DNA of 64,000 bases from Sulfitobacter brevis (GTDB lineage: Bacteria; Pseudomonadota; Alphaproteobacteria; Rhodobacterales; Rhodobacteraceae). This document shows positions 18,101 through 26,729 of this stretch, piece after piece. A model generated the notes under the pieces. That model saw only the letters and a list, made by a program, of their open reading frames with translations. It did not search any database and was not told the DNA's origin. The stretch is taken from positions 124,001-188,000 of the forward strand of contig NZ_FOMW01000010.1 in NCBI RefSeq assembly GCF_900112755.1, read 5' to 3'. Positions within the stretch are counted from its first letter, which is position 1; the number at the start of each line of letters is the position of its first letter. Made by a program: the position numbers and the translations under genes.

Positions 18101-18619
18101 ACTTTGCGTTCAGGCATTGCCAGCCTCAACCGCGAAGGGCGCGAACGGCTTTTGACCGCTTTTGAACAGGTAAACACCAACTTCTCGATGTTGTTCACGC
18201 ATTTGTTTGGCGGGGGCGAAGCCAATCTCGTGATGGTCGAATCCGAAGACCCGCTGGAGGCTGGTTTGGAGATCCTGTGCCAACCGCCCGGCAAGAAGCT
18301 GAGCACGTTGAGCCTGCTTTCGGGGGGCGAACAGACGCTGACTGCGATGGCGCTGATTTTCGCGGTATTCCTTGCCAATCCCGCCCCGATCTGTGTGCTC
18401 GACGAGGTGGACGCACCGCTGGACGATGCCAACGTCACGCGGTTCTGCGACCTGCTCGACGAGATGTGCCGCCAGACCGATACGCGATTCCTGATCATCA
18501 CCCACCACGCGGTGACGATGGCGCGGATGGACCGGTTGTTCGGGGTCACGATGGCCGAACAGGGTGTGAGCCAGTTGGTCTCGGTCGACCTGAAAAAGGC
18601 GGAGACACTGGTGGCGTGA
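15164..18619 (+). CDS. smc: chromosome segregation ATPase SMC
   Basis: A 1151-residue condensin subunit. Walker A is GPNGCGKSN near residue 31, followed by two long coiled coils around a hinge at roughly 520-620, then the ABC signature LLSGGEQTL and Walker B CVLDEVDAPLDD near the C-terminus. It compacts and segregates the chromosome with ScpAB. The TTG start at 15164 gives the canonical MRFSKLRLTGFKSF and is preceded by GGAG at 6 bp. The coiled coils are unusually Ala/Glu/Arg-rich, so large antisense open frames appear by chance. Confidence 0.97.
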   Translation: MRFSKLRLTGFKSFVDPTDLIIADGLTGVVGPNGCGKSNLLEALRWVMGENRPTAMRGGGMEDVIFAGAATRPARNFAEVSLHIDNSERLAPAGFNDSDGLEIVRRITRDVGSAYKAAGKDVRARDVQMLFADASTGAHSPALVRQGQIAELINAKPKNRRRILEEAAGISGLYQRRHEAELKLNGAESNLTRVDDVIEQLAAQLAQLARQARQAARYRQIGEELRRSEGMLLYRRWREADEARARADDELRGRVTAAAQSEQVVQQTLKARGAAEEALPPLREEAAIAAAVVQRLTLQRDTLSEQETRAQATISTLSSRIAQLSRDIEREGGLNRDAEDTIALLDREARDLADASEGHEDALEAASDAAREAATVLHEREGDLTQHTEDVARLAARHGSVERLLVDNRKIADKAEDDAHKAQDAVVQSRAALEKGGADFAAAQAAEATAVAAAAAADAALNAAEDAHAATHVREADARGERSEAEGEMNALRAEAAALAKLVERDTAEGGQILDRLQVEHGFEKALGAALADDLRSPQVDADGPSGWTVMPAYASPQGLPAGVTPLSQHVSVPEVLTRRMSQIGVVDADDGARLQSALMPGQRLVSTEGDLWRWDGFRAWAEDAPSAAALRLQQLNRLEVLKQALEQASQRAEGARAAHEALTRTLAAQAEADKRAREARRDADRMVADAGRALSRAEADRNLAEGRLESLGLAVKRHEEEAMAARGRVIEGERALAELGDLGAARARVDDIRMAVEASRITMMSRRSAYDELRREGEARSKRAQDVTKELAGWRHRLETAEKRTTELAERKSTSEAELAEASAAPVEIAAKRDALNDDITKAEARRVQADDALAQGETTLREATVAERDAERLASEAREARARSEARSEAARETVAAAAERIAEESQQTPNQLLTSLEVNPSDMPDAHALEGDVSRLKRQRDALGAVNLRAEEDAKEVQVEHDELVTEKADLEEAIKTLRSGIASLNREGRERLLTAFEQVNTNFSMLFTHLFGGGEANLVMVESEDPLEAGLEILCQPPGKKLSTLSLLSGGEQTLTAMALIFAVFLANPAPICVLDEVDAPLDDANVTRFCDLLDEMCRQTDTRFLIITHHAVTMARMDRLFGVTMAEQGVSQLVSVDLKKAETLVA

Positions 18620-18683
18620 GCCCGCAGGTGATGGGGTCATCCACGGGGAACACATTGTTATTTAATGGTTAATGTTAATAATA

Positions 18684-18705
18684 GGCTAAGCCTGCGGGCT
18701 TAACC
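18684..18705. terminator. hairpin between convergent smc and rhodanese genes
   Basis: GGCTAAGCC / GGCTTAACC pair in 8 of 9 positions around a TGCG loop, between two converging genes. The T-run is short (TTT), so confidence is moderate. The preceding ~30 bp is notably AT-rich. Confidence 0.4.
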
Positions 18706-18753
18706 TTTGGCGGGAATACCGCTGTGAAATCAAAACAGGACTTCGGGCGGACG

Positions 18754-19164
18754 TTAGGATTTGTCGGCTTTCGGCGCAGGCTTCTCCACCGGCCCGCCCG
18801 CTTTCTCCCACGCGCCGAAGCCTTCCTTCAGGTGCGCCGCGTCGAACCCCATGTCTTGCAACGTCGCGACCGAGATCGCCGAGCGCCAGCCGGAGGCGCA
18901 GTGAAACACAAACTTCTTGTCCTGCTGCGCGAAGACCTCCTTGAAGTAGGGGCTGTCGGGATCGACCCAGAATTCCAGCATGCCGCGCGGGCAGTGAAAG
19001 CTGCCGGGGATGAAGCCGCTGCGCTCGCGCTCGCGCGGGTCACGCAGATCGACGAATTGCACCGAAGGGTCCTCCAACATCGCGATGGCATCGGGGGTCT
19101 CTATCTCGGTGATCCGCGCACGGGCGTCGGCAACCATCTGGGCGGCAGTTTTCTTGAGCGTCAT
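18754..19164 (-). CDS. single-domain rhodanese-like sulfurtransferase
   Basis: A 136-residue rhodanese with the active-site loop HCASGWRSA, catalytic cysteine C89, and the family motif FVDLRDPRERERSGFIPGS (37-55). It moves sulfane sulfur onto thiophilic acceptors; the physiological acceptor is unknown. Start ATG follows AAGGAAA. It lies 14 bp after the lytic transglycosylase gene on the same strand and may be co-transcribed. Confidence 0.88.
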   Translation of the reverse strand: MTLKKTAAQMVADARARITEIETPDAIAMLEDPSVQFVDLRDPRERERSGFIPGSFHCPRGMLEFWVDPDSPYFKEVFAQQDKKFVFHCASGWRSAISVATLQDMGFDAAHLKEGFGAWEKAGGPVEKPAPKADKS

Positions 19165-19178
19165 GTCGGTTTCCTTAG

Positions 19179-20351
19179 TCAGTATTGCGCTAAAAGTTCG
19201 GGGGTCGGCCAGCCATCGACGGCCATGCCAAGGCGGGCCTGTTCGGCGCGCACAGCGGCGCGGGTGCCCGAACCAAGAATGCCGTCGATCTTACCAACGT
19301 CAAAGCCGCGCGCCTGCAGTTTGGTTTGCAGCGCTTTCATCTGCTCGCCCGATAGCCCCTGCGCGGGGGCGCCTGCATCATAGACGGGCGCGCCCTCCAG
19401 TCGGGTGGCGAAATAGGCGGCGGTCATCACATAGACAAAGCTCTGGTTCCAGTCGAAGTAGACGCGGAAATTCGGGAAGGCGATAAAGGCAGGACCGCCG
19501 CGCCCTTGCGGCAGCAGGATCGACGCCTCAAGCGTCTCGTCCAAAGCGCCGCTGCGGGCGCTGACACCTAAGCCCTGCCAGTCGGTGACGGGTTTGGTGG
19601 TTTCCAATCCGGTCAGCGACCAGTCGAAATCGCGTGGCAGGGTGACTTCGGCCAGCCAAGGTTCGCCCGCGCGCCAGCCCAAGCTATGCAGCATCTTGCC
19701 GCCAGACATCAGCGCATCGGCCTCGGAAGCTTTGAGCGAGACACGCCCGTCACCGTCACCATCCACGCCGTTCTCGAGGATGTCGCGGGGCAGCATCTGG
19801 ACCATGCCGATCTCGCCTGCCCAAGCGCCTGTCGTGGTCTTGGGGTCAAATTCGCCTTTGGCAAAAAGCTCCATCGCGGCGAGGAGTTGCGGACGGAAAA
19901 GTTCGGGCCTGCGGCAGTCGTGTGCGAGGGTGGCCAGCGCGTTGGCGGTGTTGAAGTCGCCTTGGAACGCGCCGTAATCCGTCTCGAACGCCCAGAAGGC
20001 GAGGAGCACGCCGCGGCTGACGCCGTATTCTGCTTCGATTCTATCAAACACCGCATCGAGCCGTTTGCCATTGGCTTGGCCGCGGTTCAGCCGGTCTGCG
20101 GAGATTAGGCGGCGGGAGAAATCGATGAAGGGCATCTGGAAGACGCCCTGCTGGCGGTCCGCGCTCAGCACTGCCGGGTCGGTGCGGATGCCTGCGAAAA
20201 AGCGGTCGGCCGTATCAGCGGAGATGCCAGCTGCGGCGGCTTCGGTTTTGACGCCTTCGACAAAGCTGGCAAAGTCACCGCCGCAGGGGGTTTCGGCCAG
20301 TGCCAAATGGGGGGCGGTCAGTAGGGCGGCGGCGAGAAGTAAGGGGCGCAT
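19179..20351 (-). CDS. MltB-type lytic murein transglycosylase with peptidoglycan-binding domain
   Basis: A 390-residue periplasmic enzyme that cleaves peptidoglycan glycan strands. Signal peptide MRPLLLAAALLTAPHLALA; catalytic glutamate E123 in FETDYG; GEIGMVQMLPRDIL and DGDGDGRVSL follow the MltB/SLT fold. The last ~65 residues form a PG_binding_1 module (LQARGFDVGKIDGILGSGTRAAV). Family members are often called lytic murein transglycosylase MltB in Rhodobacterales. Confidence 0.92.
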   Translation of the reverse strand: MRPLLLAAALLTAPHLALAETPCGGDFASFVEGVKTEAAAAGISADTADRFFAGIRTDPAVLSADRQQGVFQMPFIDFSRRLISADRLNRGQANGKRLDAVFDRIEAEYGVSRGVLLAFWAFETDYGAFQGDFNTANALATLAHDCRRPELFRPQLLAAMELFAKGEFDPKTTTGAWAGEIGMVQMLPRDILENGVDGDGDGRVSLKASEADALMSGGKMLHSLGWRAGEPWLAEVTLPRDFDWSLTGLETTKPVTDWQGLGVSARSGALDETLEASILLPQGRGGPAFIAFPNFRVYFDWNQSFVYVMTAAYFATRLEGAPVYDAGAPAQGLSGEQMKALQTKLQARGFDVGKIDGILGSGTRAAVRAEQARLGMAVDGWPTPELLAQY

Positions 20352-20366
20352 AGCATTCCTTTAGGT

Positions 20367-21278
20367 TCAAACAAGCAGGCCAGTCGCAAGGGTTAGTCCC
20401 AACATCACCTCCCATGCCTGCCACAGACGGGTGATGGCCGTATCGATCTGCACAGGTCCAATGGTGCGCGCCCCCGCACCGTGGACCCAAGCAAACGGCT
20501 GCATCACCCCATCATAAGCACGCGGACCTGCGAGAGCCACACCAATGGCGCGGGCCATGGCGGATTCAGGCCAACCGGCATTGGGAGAGCGGTGCAGGGC
20601 CGCATCGCTACGGATCGCGGGCCAGTCGTTCAGCACCCCGCCGGGCAGCGCGACGAGCAGGGCGGTGATGCGGGCGGGCACATAGTTCAGGACATCATCC
20701 ATCCGTGCCGAGGCCCAGCCAAATTCGGCATAGCGGGGGGTGCGGTAGCCGATCATGCTGTCGGCGGTATTGACGATTTTATAGACCAGCAGCCCCGGCA
20801 GGCCGCCAATGAGAAACCATAGGGCGGGGGCAATCACCCCGTCACCGAGGTTTTCAGCACCGCTTTCGATGGCCGAGCGGGCGACTGCGGATTGGTCCAT
20901 TGCGCCGGTATCACGGCTGACGATCATCGCCACCGCGCGGCGGCCTTGCGGCAGGGACAGGCGCAGCCCATCGGCCACCGCACGGACGTGATCGGTGAGA
21001 GAGCGTTGCGCCAGCAAAATTGCGGCGACAACAATTTCGACCAGCGGCCCGAAAAGTTGTAGCACTGCACCGGTGAGGGCTGCCCCGCTCATCAGGATCA
21101 GCAGTGCAATGACGCCTTTGGCCTTGCGCCGCGTGCCCGTGTTTAGCCGGTGGTCCAGCATCTTGACGCAGCGGCCCATCAGCACCGCAGGATGGCTGAT
21201 GCGGTTCCACAGCCATGCGGGCTCACCCAATGCGGCATCAAGCAGCATAGCCGCCGCGAGTAGCAAGGCGGTGTTCAT
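20367..21278 (-). CDS. cobD: adenosylcobinamide-phosphate synthase CobD/CbiB
   Basis: A 303-residue polytopic membrane protein that amidates adenosylcobyric acid with aminopropanol phosphate in B12 synthesis. Landmarks: [22 protein letters not shown] at the N-terminus, [22 protein letters not shown], and [33 protein letters not shown] as shown in parts. It shares a 4-bp ATGA overlap with cobC upstream, forming a two-gene operon. Confidence 0.94.
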   Translation of the reverse strand: MNTALLLAAAMLLDAALGEPAWLWNRISHPAVLMGRCVKMLDHRLNTGTRRKAKGVIALLILMSGAALTGAVLQLFGPLVEIVVAAILLAQRSLTDHVRAVADGLRLSLPQGRRAVAMIVSRDTGAMDQSAVARSAIESGAENLGDGVIAPALWFLIGGLPGLLVYKIVNTADSMIGYRTPRYAEFGWASARMDDVLNYVPARITALLVALPGGVLNDWPAIRSDAALHRSPNAGWPESAMARAIGVALAGPRAYDGVMQPFAWVHGAGARTIGPVQIDTAITRLWQAWEVMLGLTLATGLLV

Positions 21279-22219
21279 GCCAGCGCCGCCGAAAGCCGCG
21301 CCCAGCCGTCCGCTGCGGGCAGACCGAGGCGGAGCCAGCGTGGATTATAAGGGAACACGCGGGTCCAGATGTGGTGTTCGGCCAAACGGGCTTGCCAGAG
21401 GACGGCGTCCTCGACCTCATAGAGCCTGAAAAGGCTGGTACCGCCGAGCAAGTCCGCGCCCTTCGCCAACATCATTTCATCCAGCCGAGCGGCATCGTCT
21501 GTCAGACGGGAGCGGGTGACATCCGCCCAAGCTGCATCGCCGAGGGCTGCGGCCCCGATCTGGAGCGCTGGTCCGGCGACGGCCCACGGCCCAAGCATAG
21601 TGGCAAGCTTGTCGAGCAAGGCAGGCTCGGCGATGACAAAGCCCAGCCTGACGCCCGCCAATCCCCAGAATTTTCCGAAGCTTTTCAGGACCACGGTACC
21701 TGGCTCTGCCGCCTGGGCGATCAGGGTGGCGTCGGGGGTGACTTCGCCAAAGCTTTCATCGATGACGCGCAGACGCCCGACCGTCGCATCTGCCTGCCAT
21801 TGGCGGCCATCGGGATTATTGGGGTTCACCAGAACGGAGGCTTGAGCTTTCGCGGGGTCTTGGGTGATCTCCCAGCCTTGGGCGGCAAAACTGGCGGCGT
21901 GTTCATTGTAGGTCGGCGCTGGGATATAGACGCGGGCAGCGGGGGCCAGTCGCGGGATTTGGGCGATAGCGGAGGAGGCGCCAGGCACGGCGAGAATGCC
22001 CGCTCCGGCGGGGATGTTCCAGAACTTGCGGGCAGCGCTTTCAAGCGTGTCGCGGGCGGCCTGATCGGGCAGCGCTGTCCACGCGTCAGCGGTGATTGCG
22101 GGCAGAGGATATGCCACAGGATTGATACCAGTGGACAAATCCAGCCAGTCGGCGCGGGTCCCGCCATGGGCGGTGGCAGCGGCGTCGATTCCGCCACCAT
22201 GGTCGCGCGGTGCTGTCAT
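21275..22219 (-). CDS. cobC: threonine-phosphate decarboxylase-type aminotransferase CobC
   Basis: A 314-residue PLP enzyme of fold type I supplying the aminopropanol-phosphate linker for cobalamin. It starts with the CobC/CobD signature [10 protein letters not shown]...[10 protein letters not shown]. The PLP lysine is K183 in [15 protein letters not shown], preceded by DESFGE. Overlaps cobD by 4 bp. No cobalamin riboswitch was recognised in the ~215 bp upstream. Confidence 0.92.
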   Translation of the reverse strand: MTAPRDHGGGIDAAATAHGGTRADWLDLSTGINPVAYPLPAITADAWTALPDQAARDTLESAARKFWNIPAGAGILAVPGASSAIAQIPRLAPAARVYIPAPTYNEHAASFAAQGWEITQDPAKAQASVLVNPNNPDGRQWQADATVGRLRVIDESFGEVTPDATLIAQAAEPGTVVLKSFGKFWGLAGVRLGFVIAEPALLDKLATMLGPWAVAGPALQIGAAALGDAAWADVTRSRLTDDAARLDEMMLAKGADLLGGTSLFRLYEVEDAVLWQARLAEHHIWTRVFPYNPRWLRLGLPAADGWARLSAALA

Positions 22220-22436
22220 CTGTTGAGAACCTTATCCCTGCTGGAAGGGCACAACTCTGCCAATCCTGTCGGTTTTAAAAGCGGAAATGCGCCTCTAAAT
22301 CAAGCGCAAGCTGATCTCTTGCCGGTTTCCCGGATTGGTCGTCGGATCGTTAGGGTTTCGTTAACCATTTCGAACCATGACTTCTGGCGATTGTAAGTAT
22401 CGCAACTAAATGCCTGAGCTGTAGGAGACGGAATAT

Positions 22437-22799
22437 ATGCGCGTTCTGATTGTCGAAAGCAAAGCCGAGTTGGGGGTTTTGTGGCAGAAGCATCTGGAGC
22501 GGCAGGGCATGTCGGTGATCTGTGTGCAGTCGCAAATTGAGGCGACGGGCTATCTGGCACAGGAACATGTGGATGTCATTGTTCTCGACCTGATTCTCGC
22601 GCAGGGGTCGGCTTTGGCGGTGGCGGATTTTGCCGAGTATCGTCAACCGCTGGCGCGGGTTGTGTTTGTCACCAATACAAGCTTCTTCTCTGACGGGTCG
22701 ATTTTTGCCCATGCCGCGAACGCACGGGCGTTCCTGTGCTCCACCACGCCACCGGAAGATCTGGCCGCGATGGTGGAGTATTACGGCCAGACCGGCTGA
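22437..22799 (+). CDS. atypical single-domain response-regulator receiver protein
   Basis: A 120-residue protein with the beta-alpha pattern of a receiver domain: MRVLIVESKAELG, VIVLDLIL with the phosphoacceptor aspartate at D51, and VVFVTN with the switch Thr at T79. The first acidic pair is reduced to E7-S8 and the conserved lysine before the last helix is replaced in AFLCSTTPPEDL. It is therefore either an unusual or a phosphorylation-independent receiver. Start has an AGGAGA site. No histidine kinase is adjacent. Confidence 0.7.
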   Translation: MRVLIVESKAELGVLWQKHLERQGMSVICVQSQIEATGYLAQEHVDVIVLDLILAQGSALAVADFAEYRQPLARVVFVTNTSFFSDGSIFAHAANARAFLCSTTPPEDLAAMVEYYGQTG

Positions 22800-22814
22800 C
22801 GGAGGTCGAGCCGT

Positions 22815-23789
22815 TCAGCCGCGCCCGTGTGGCGCGTCAAAATCGGGTGTCGGGTTGATCGGGATGATCCTGTAGGGATTAATCGTGTCATGGCTGTAGT
22901 GGTAATGCCGGACGATATGATCGACGTTCACCGTCTCTGCGACGCCGGGCCATTGATAAAGTTCGCGCGTGTAGGCCCAAAGATTGGGGTAATCGACGAT
23001 TCGGCAGCGGTTACACTTGAAGTGCAAGTGATACACTTTGTCGAAGCGGATCAGGGTGGTGAAGAGCCGCCAGTCGGCTTCAGTGAGCCGGTCGCCAGCG
23101 AGGTAGCGATTTTCTGCGAGGATGCCTTCGATCCAGTCGAGGCTGTCGAAAAGCGGATGCACGGCGGCATCATACGCCTCTTGTGTGGTGGCAAAACCGG
23201 CTTTGTAAACGCCATTGTTGACGCTGTTGTATATCCGGTCATTGATCGGCTCGATCTGTTTGCGCAGCGAGCCGGGCCAGTAGTCATCGGTGTTGCCGGT
23301 CAGCCCGTCGAAGGCGGAGTTGAACATACGAATGATCTCGGCGCTCTCATTTGACACGATGGTGTCGTGCTCGCGGTCCCATAGGATGGGCACCGTGACG
23401 CGGCCTGAAAAATCGGGCACGGCGCGGGTATAAAGATCACGGGCGAAGGGCAGGCCGAACTGCTGGTCCCCAGTGGCCCCTTCAAAATCAGTGTCAAATG
23501 ACCAGCCGTCACCGAGCATATGAGGGTGCACGACGGAGACGCCAATATGCGGCTCCAGCCCTTTCAGCGCGCGGAAGATCAGGGCGCGGTGGGCCCAAGG
23601 ACAGGCATAGCTGACGTAGAGGTGATACCGCCCTGTTTCAGTTTTGAATCCCGCCTTGCCGGAGGGGCCGGCGCTGCCGTCAGCGGTAACCCAATTGCGG
23701 AACTTTGCGTCGGCACGTTGGAATTTTCCGTCGGATTCCTTGGTGTCGTACCAAGTGTCCTGCCATTTTCCGTCAACCAAAAGTCCCAT
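22815..23789 (-). CDS. glutathionyl-hydroquinone reductase (GST omega-like)
   Basis: A 324-residue GST-fold enzyme that removes glutathione from glutathionyl-hydroquinones (YqjG/ECM4/PcpF class). Catalytic cysteine C63 lies in SYACPWAHRALIFRALKGLE; VPILWDREHDTIVSNESAEIIRMFN and the C-terminal RFDKVYHLHFKCNRCRI are class hallmarks. Start MGLLVDGKWQDTWYDT matches the family. Transcribed toward the degenerate receiver gene, leaving 15 bp between the two stops. Confidence 0.93.
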   Translation of the reverse strand: MGLLVDGKWQDTWYDTKESDGKFQRADAKFRNWVTADGSAGPSGKAGFKTETGRYHLYVSYACPWAHRALIFRALKGLEPHIGVSVVHPHMLGDGWSFDTDFEGATGDQQFGLPFARDLYTRAVPDFSGRVTVPILWDREHDTIVSNESAEIIRMFNSAFDGLTGNTDDYWPGSLRKQIEPINDRIYNSVNNGVYKAGFATTQEAYDAAVHPLFDSLDWIEGILAENRYLAGDRLTEADWRLFTTLIRFDKVYHLHFKCNRCRIVDYPNLWAYTRELYQWPGVAETVNVDHIVRHYHYSHDTINPYRIIPINPTPDFDAPHGRG

Positions 23790-23963
23790 GTCTGTCTCCC
23801 TCTTTTCGCATGAGGGAACACCTAGCCTATGACGGCGTTATGGCTATAGCCGCAGGGGCGCAGCAGCCCTGCGCAGATGCACAGCCGGAGATTTGTCATC
23901 AAATATTAACTTGATTTATCCATGCTTTAGGTCAGCCTGTTGTGGAATTGGGGGATAGATTCG

Positions 23964-24329
23964 ATGGAAGCGGTGTTTTCGAAAGAGGTGCAGGCGGGGC
24001 TTGAAGCCGCGCGGCTGACCAGCCTGAGGCGCGCCTCGCGGTTGCGTATTGATGTGGGCGGGGTGATCTATCCAGTGCTGCGGATGTGGAAAACGGGATT
24101 TGCTGTCGAGGCTGAAAACGCCCCTAAGCTACGCGGTCTTGTCGACCTTTTCGACGGGAGCAAGCATCTGTTTCAGTGTCTGATCGTTGCCACGCAGGAA
24201 GAAGACGGCGAGATGGTCTATGAGTTCAAGCGTGCCACGGCGGTTGCCAGTGCGGCGGCGCTGGATTTCGAGCGTTCCGAGACGGCGCCTGCTGGGCTGA
24301 TTGAGAACTACGGCAGTGAATTTGGCTGA
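23964..24329 (+). CDS. hypothetical protein, possibly PilZ-like
   Basis: A 121-residue soluble protein. A basic segment LTSLRRASRLRIDVGG followed by a beta-rich VIYPVLRMWKTGFAVEAENAPKLRG and LVDLFDG recalls the order of a PilZ barrel, but the D/NxSxxG motif for cyclic-di-GMP is not present, so PilZ is only a structural guess. Start ATG 23964 follows GGGGATAG; an upstream GTG is less likely. Convergent with the MalY gene. Confidence 0.55.
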   Translation: MEAVFSKEVQAGLEAARLTSLRRASRLRIDVGGVIYPVLRMWKTGFAVEAENAPKLRGLVDLFDGSKHLFQCLIVATQEEDGEMVYEFKRATAVASAAALDFERSETAPAGLIENYGSEFG

Positions 24330-24381
24330 TCTGGGATTGCTCGATTTCGCGTGCGGTTAGCAAGTGCAGCGCATCGGGGGG

Positions 24382-24412
24382 CGGAAACCGCAGCCTAAGG
24401 GTGCGGTTTCCG
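24382..24412. terminator. 11-bp perfect stem-loop between convergent genes
   Basis: CGGAAACCGCA / TGCGGTTTCCG with a 9-nt loop, between the stops of the genes at 24329 (+) and 24451 (-). No long T-run on either side; probably a bidirectional termination structure. Confidence 0.5.
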
Positions 24413-24450
24413 AGCTTAAAGCGCTAGCGCCATGCCGCGTTAGCAGGGGT

Positions 24451-25620
24451 CTATTGCAGATCGCTGAATGCTGCAGTCAAGCGTTTGCAGGCCTCTTCTA
24501 CGCGGGCGCGCGGGGTTGCAATATTGAACCTTAAAAAGGTATCGCCGCCACTGCCGAAGGTTGGGCCGTGATTTGCTGCAATGCCTGCGTCGGTTTGCAC
24601 ACGTTTGGTAAACTCGGCCGCCGACATACCTGTGCCTTTAAAGTCGACCCACGCCAGATAGGTTGATTCGAGCGGCATGGAGGCGAGACCGGGGATGGCG
24701 TTAACGGCGTCGTCGAACAAACGGCGGTTGCCATCGAGATAGGTGACCAGATCATCGACCCATGCGGCGCCTTCGGGAGAGTAGGCGGCAGTTGCCATGA
24801 ACAGGCCGAAGGAATTTGGCGACACACCCATCGCGTTCATCCGTTTGGCAAAGCGGGCGCGCAGGGCCTCGTCGGGGATGATCACATTGCCGGAGTGGCA
24901 TCCGGCGATGTTAAAGGTTTTGGTTGTCGCGGTCATCATCACCAAACGGTCGGTAACGCCGTCGATCAGCGACATCGCGGTGTGGGTGTGGCCGGGCATC
25001 ACGAGGTCATGGTGGATTTCGTCAGAGACCAGCACCAGATCATGGCGCTTTGCGAAATCGGCGACGCCTTGCAGCTCGTCACGGGTCCAGACCCGACCGC
25101 CGGGGTTATGTGGCGAGCAAAGGATCAGCATTTTCTCGGTGCCGGTCATCTGCGCGTCCCAGGCGTCGAAATCCATCATGTAGCGGCCATCGGTCAGGGC
25201 CAGCTCGCATTCCACGACCTTGCGATCAGCTGCGGTGATCACGCGGGCAAAGGCATGATAGACGGGGGTCATCAGAACGACCCCATCGCCCGGGGAGGTG
25301 AAGGCGTCGACGCACATCGCGGTGCCGTTGACCAAGCCGTGGGTGGTAAAGATCCATTCAGGCTGTACGGTCCAGTTGTGACGGTTTTGCATCCACCACT
25401 GGATCGCGCCAAGGTAGTCACTTTCATCGCCGAAGTAGCCATAGACGCCGTGATCAAGATACCGCTGCAGGGCTTCTTGGATCACTGACGGCGGACGAAA
25501 ATCCATATCGGCCACCCACATGGCGATGCCACTGTCGCGCGGCACGCCGTAGACCAGCTCCATCTTGTCCCACTTAGCACAGTGGGTGTCGCGGCGGTCG
25601 ATGATTTCGTCAAAGCTCAT
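24451..25620 (-). CDS. MalY/PatB-family PLP aminotransferase (probable cystathionine beta-lyase)
   Basis: A 389-residue fold-type I PLP enzyme. It has MWVADMDFRPP, SPHNPGGRVW (PLP-site Asn), SDEIHHDLV (the Asp that binds the PLP ring nitrogen) and the PLP lysine K234 in TATTKTFNIAG. MalY/PatB enzymes cleave cystathionine to homocysteine and may also act as C-S lyases. Start MSFDEIIDRRDTHCAKWD at 25620 has an AAGGAAC site. Divergent from the def cluster. Confidence 0.88.
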   Translation of the reverse strand: MSFDEIIDRRDTHCAKWDKMELVYGVPRDSGIAMWVADMDFRPPSVIQEALQRYLDHGVYGYFGDESDYLGAIQWWMQNRHNWTVQPEWIFTTHGLVNGTAMCVDAFTSPGDGVVLMTPVYHAFARVITAADRKVVECELALTDGRYMMDFDAWDAQMTGTEKMLILCSPHNPGGRVWTRDELQGVADFAKRHDLVLVSDEIHHDLVMPGHTHTAMSLIDGVTDRLVMMTATTKTFNIAGCHSGNVIIPDEALRARFAKRMNAMGVSPNSFGLFMATAAYSPEGAAWVDDLVTYLDGNRRLFDDAVNAIPGLASMPLESTYLAWVDFKGTGMSAAEFTKRVQTDAGIAANHGPTFGSGGDTFLRFNIATPRARVEEACKRLTAAFSDLQ

Positions 25621-25716
25621 AGTCTGTTCCTTTGGTTTGGCGGCCAAGCTAGCGGCAATTACCGGACCTGCAAGCCCCCGGTTGCAAGGCGCCTTGGGTT
25701 GGCCTAAATCACCACC

Positions 25717-26235
25717 ATGAAACGCCCCATTTTATTGCACCCCGATCCCCGCTTGAAAAAAGCCTGCGCGCCTGTCGATGATCTGACAGACGAATTGCGG
25801 GCCTTGGCTGATGATATGCTCGCGACGATGTATGACGCGCCGGGCGTTGGCCTTGCCGCGCCCCAAGTCGGCGTGCTGAACCGCTTGATTGTGCTGGATT
25901 GCGTGAAGGAAGAGGGCGAGGCGCCGCGCCCGCTGATCATGTTCAATCCGCAGGTGGTCGCGGCCTCGGAGGAGGAGAGCACCTATGAAGAAGGGTGTTT
26001 GTCGATCCCTGAACATTTCGCCGATGTGACACGCCCTGCCGAGGTGGACGTGCGCTGGATCGACCGGAGTGGTGCCGAACAGAACGAGCGGTTTGCCGGG
26101 CTTTGGGCGACGTGTGTGCAGCATGAGATCGACCACTTGGAAGGCAAATTGTTTATCGACTATCTCAAGCCGCTGCGCCGCCAGATGATCACCCGCAAGA
26201 TGGCCAAGCTTAAGCGGGAGTTGGCGCGAGGATGA
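25717..26235 (+). CDS. def: peptide deformylase (canonical copy)
   Basis: A 172-residue metallo-deformylase removing formyl groups from new proteins. All three motifs are intact: GVGLAAPQVG (43-52), EGCLSIP with metal ligand C94, and QHEIDH with H136, E137, H140. First of three overlapping def-family genes followed by fmt; its stop overlaps the start of the second copy (ATGA). Confidence 0.96.
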   Translation: MKRPILLHPDPRLKKACAPVDDLTDELRALADDMLATMYDAPGVGLAAPQVGVLNRLIVLDCVKEEGEAPRPLIMFNPQVVAASEEESTYEEGCLSIPEHFADVTRPAEVDVRWIDRSGAEQNERFAGLWATCVQHEIDHLEGKLFIDYLKPLRRQMITRKMAKLKRELARG

Positions 26236-26729
26236 GTGTGCTCGAGATCGTGAAATGGCCAGACCCGCGACTGGCAGAAACCTGTCCACAGGTCGAGGCG
26301 ATCACGCCAGAGATCGAGCAATTGGCGGCAGATATGCTGGAGACCATGTACGCCGCACCGGGGCGGGGTCTGGCAGGGCCGCAAGTCGGCGCGATGCTGC
26401 GGATTTTCGTAATGGATGTCGGCTGGAAAGAGGGCAAACCCGATCCGCTGGTTTGTATTAATCCGATGTTGCAGGAAGTCGGCGAGGACCGCGCTACCAA
26501 TATCGAGGGCTGCTTGAGCATCCCGGGTGTGAGTGCCGAGATCAGTCGCCCGACACAGGTGCAGATGGTTTGGACCGGCGTGAATGGTGGACGCTATGTG
26601 CAGAGCTTTGACGGGTTCGGTGCAGTCTGCGTGCAGCACGAGCTTGACCATCTCGACGGGGTTGTGACCTTTGACCATCTTGATGCCGAGACCCGCGCGC
26701 AGTTGATTGCGGAGTATCAGGCACAATGA
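26232..26729 (+). CDS. second peptide deformylase paralogue
   Basis: A 165-residue paralogue. Motifs: GRGLAGPQVG (43-52, second Ala changed to Gly), EGCLSIP with C94, QHELDH with H136, E137, H140. The metal and catalytic residues are kept, so it is probably active, perhaps with altered substrate choice. Overlaps both neighbours by 4 bp. Confidence 0.93.
   Translation: MSVLEIVKWPDPRLAETCPQVEAITPEIEQLAADMLETMYAAPGRGLAGPQVGAMLRIFVMDVGWKEGKPDPLVCINPMLQEVGEDRATNIEGCLSIPGVSAEISRPTQVQMVWTGVNGGRYVQSFDGFGAVCVQHELDHLDGVVTFDHLDAETRAQLIAEYQAQ

Noticed and set aside
22220..22436. Possible cobalamin riboswitch upstream of cobC
   Set aside because: No B12-box-like core or characteristic stems found on the minus strand.
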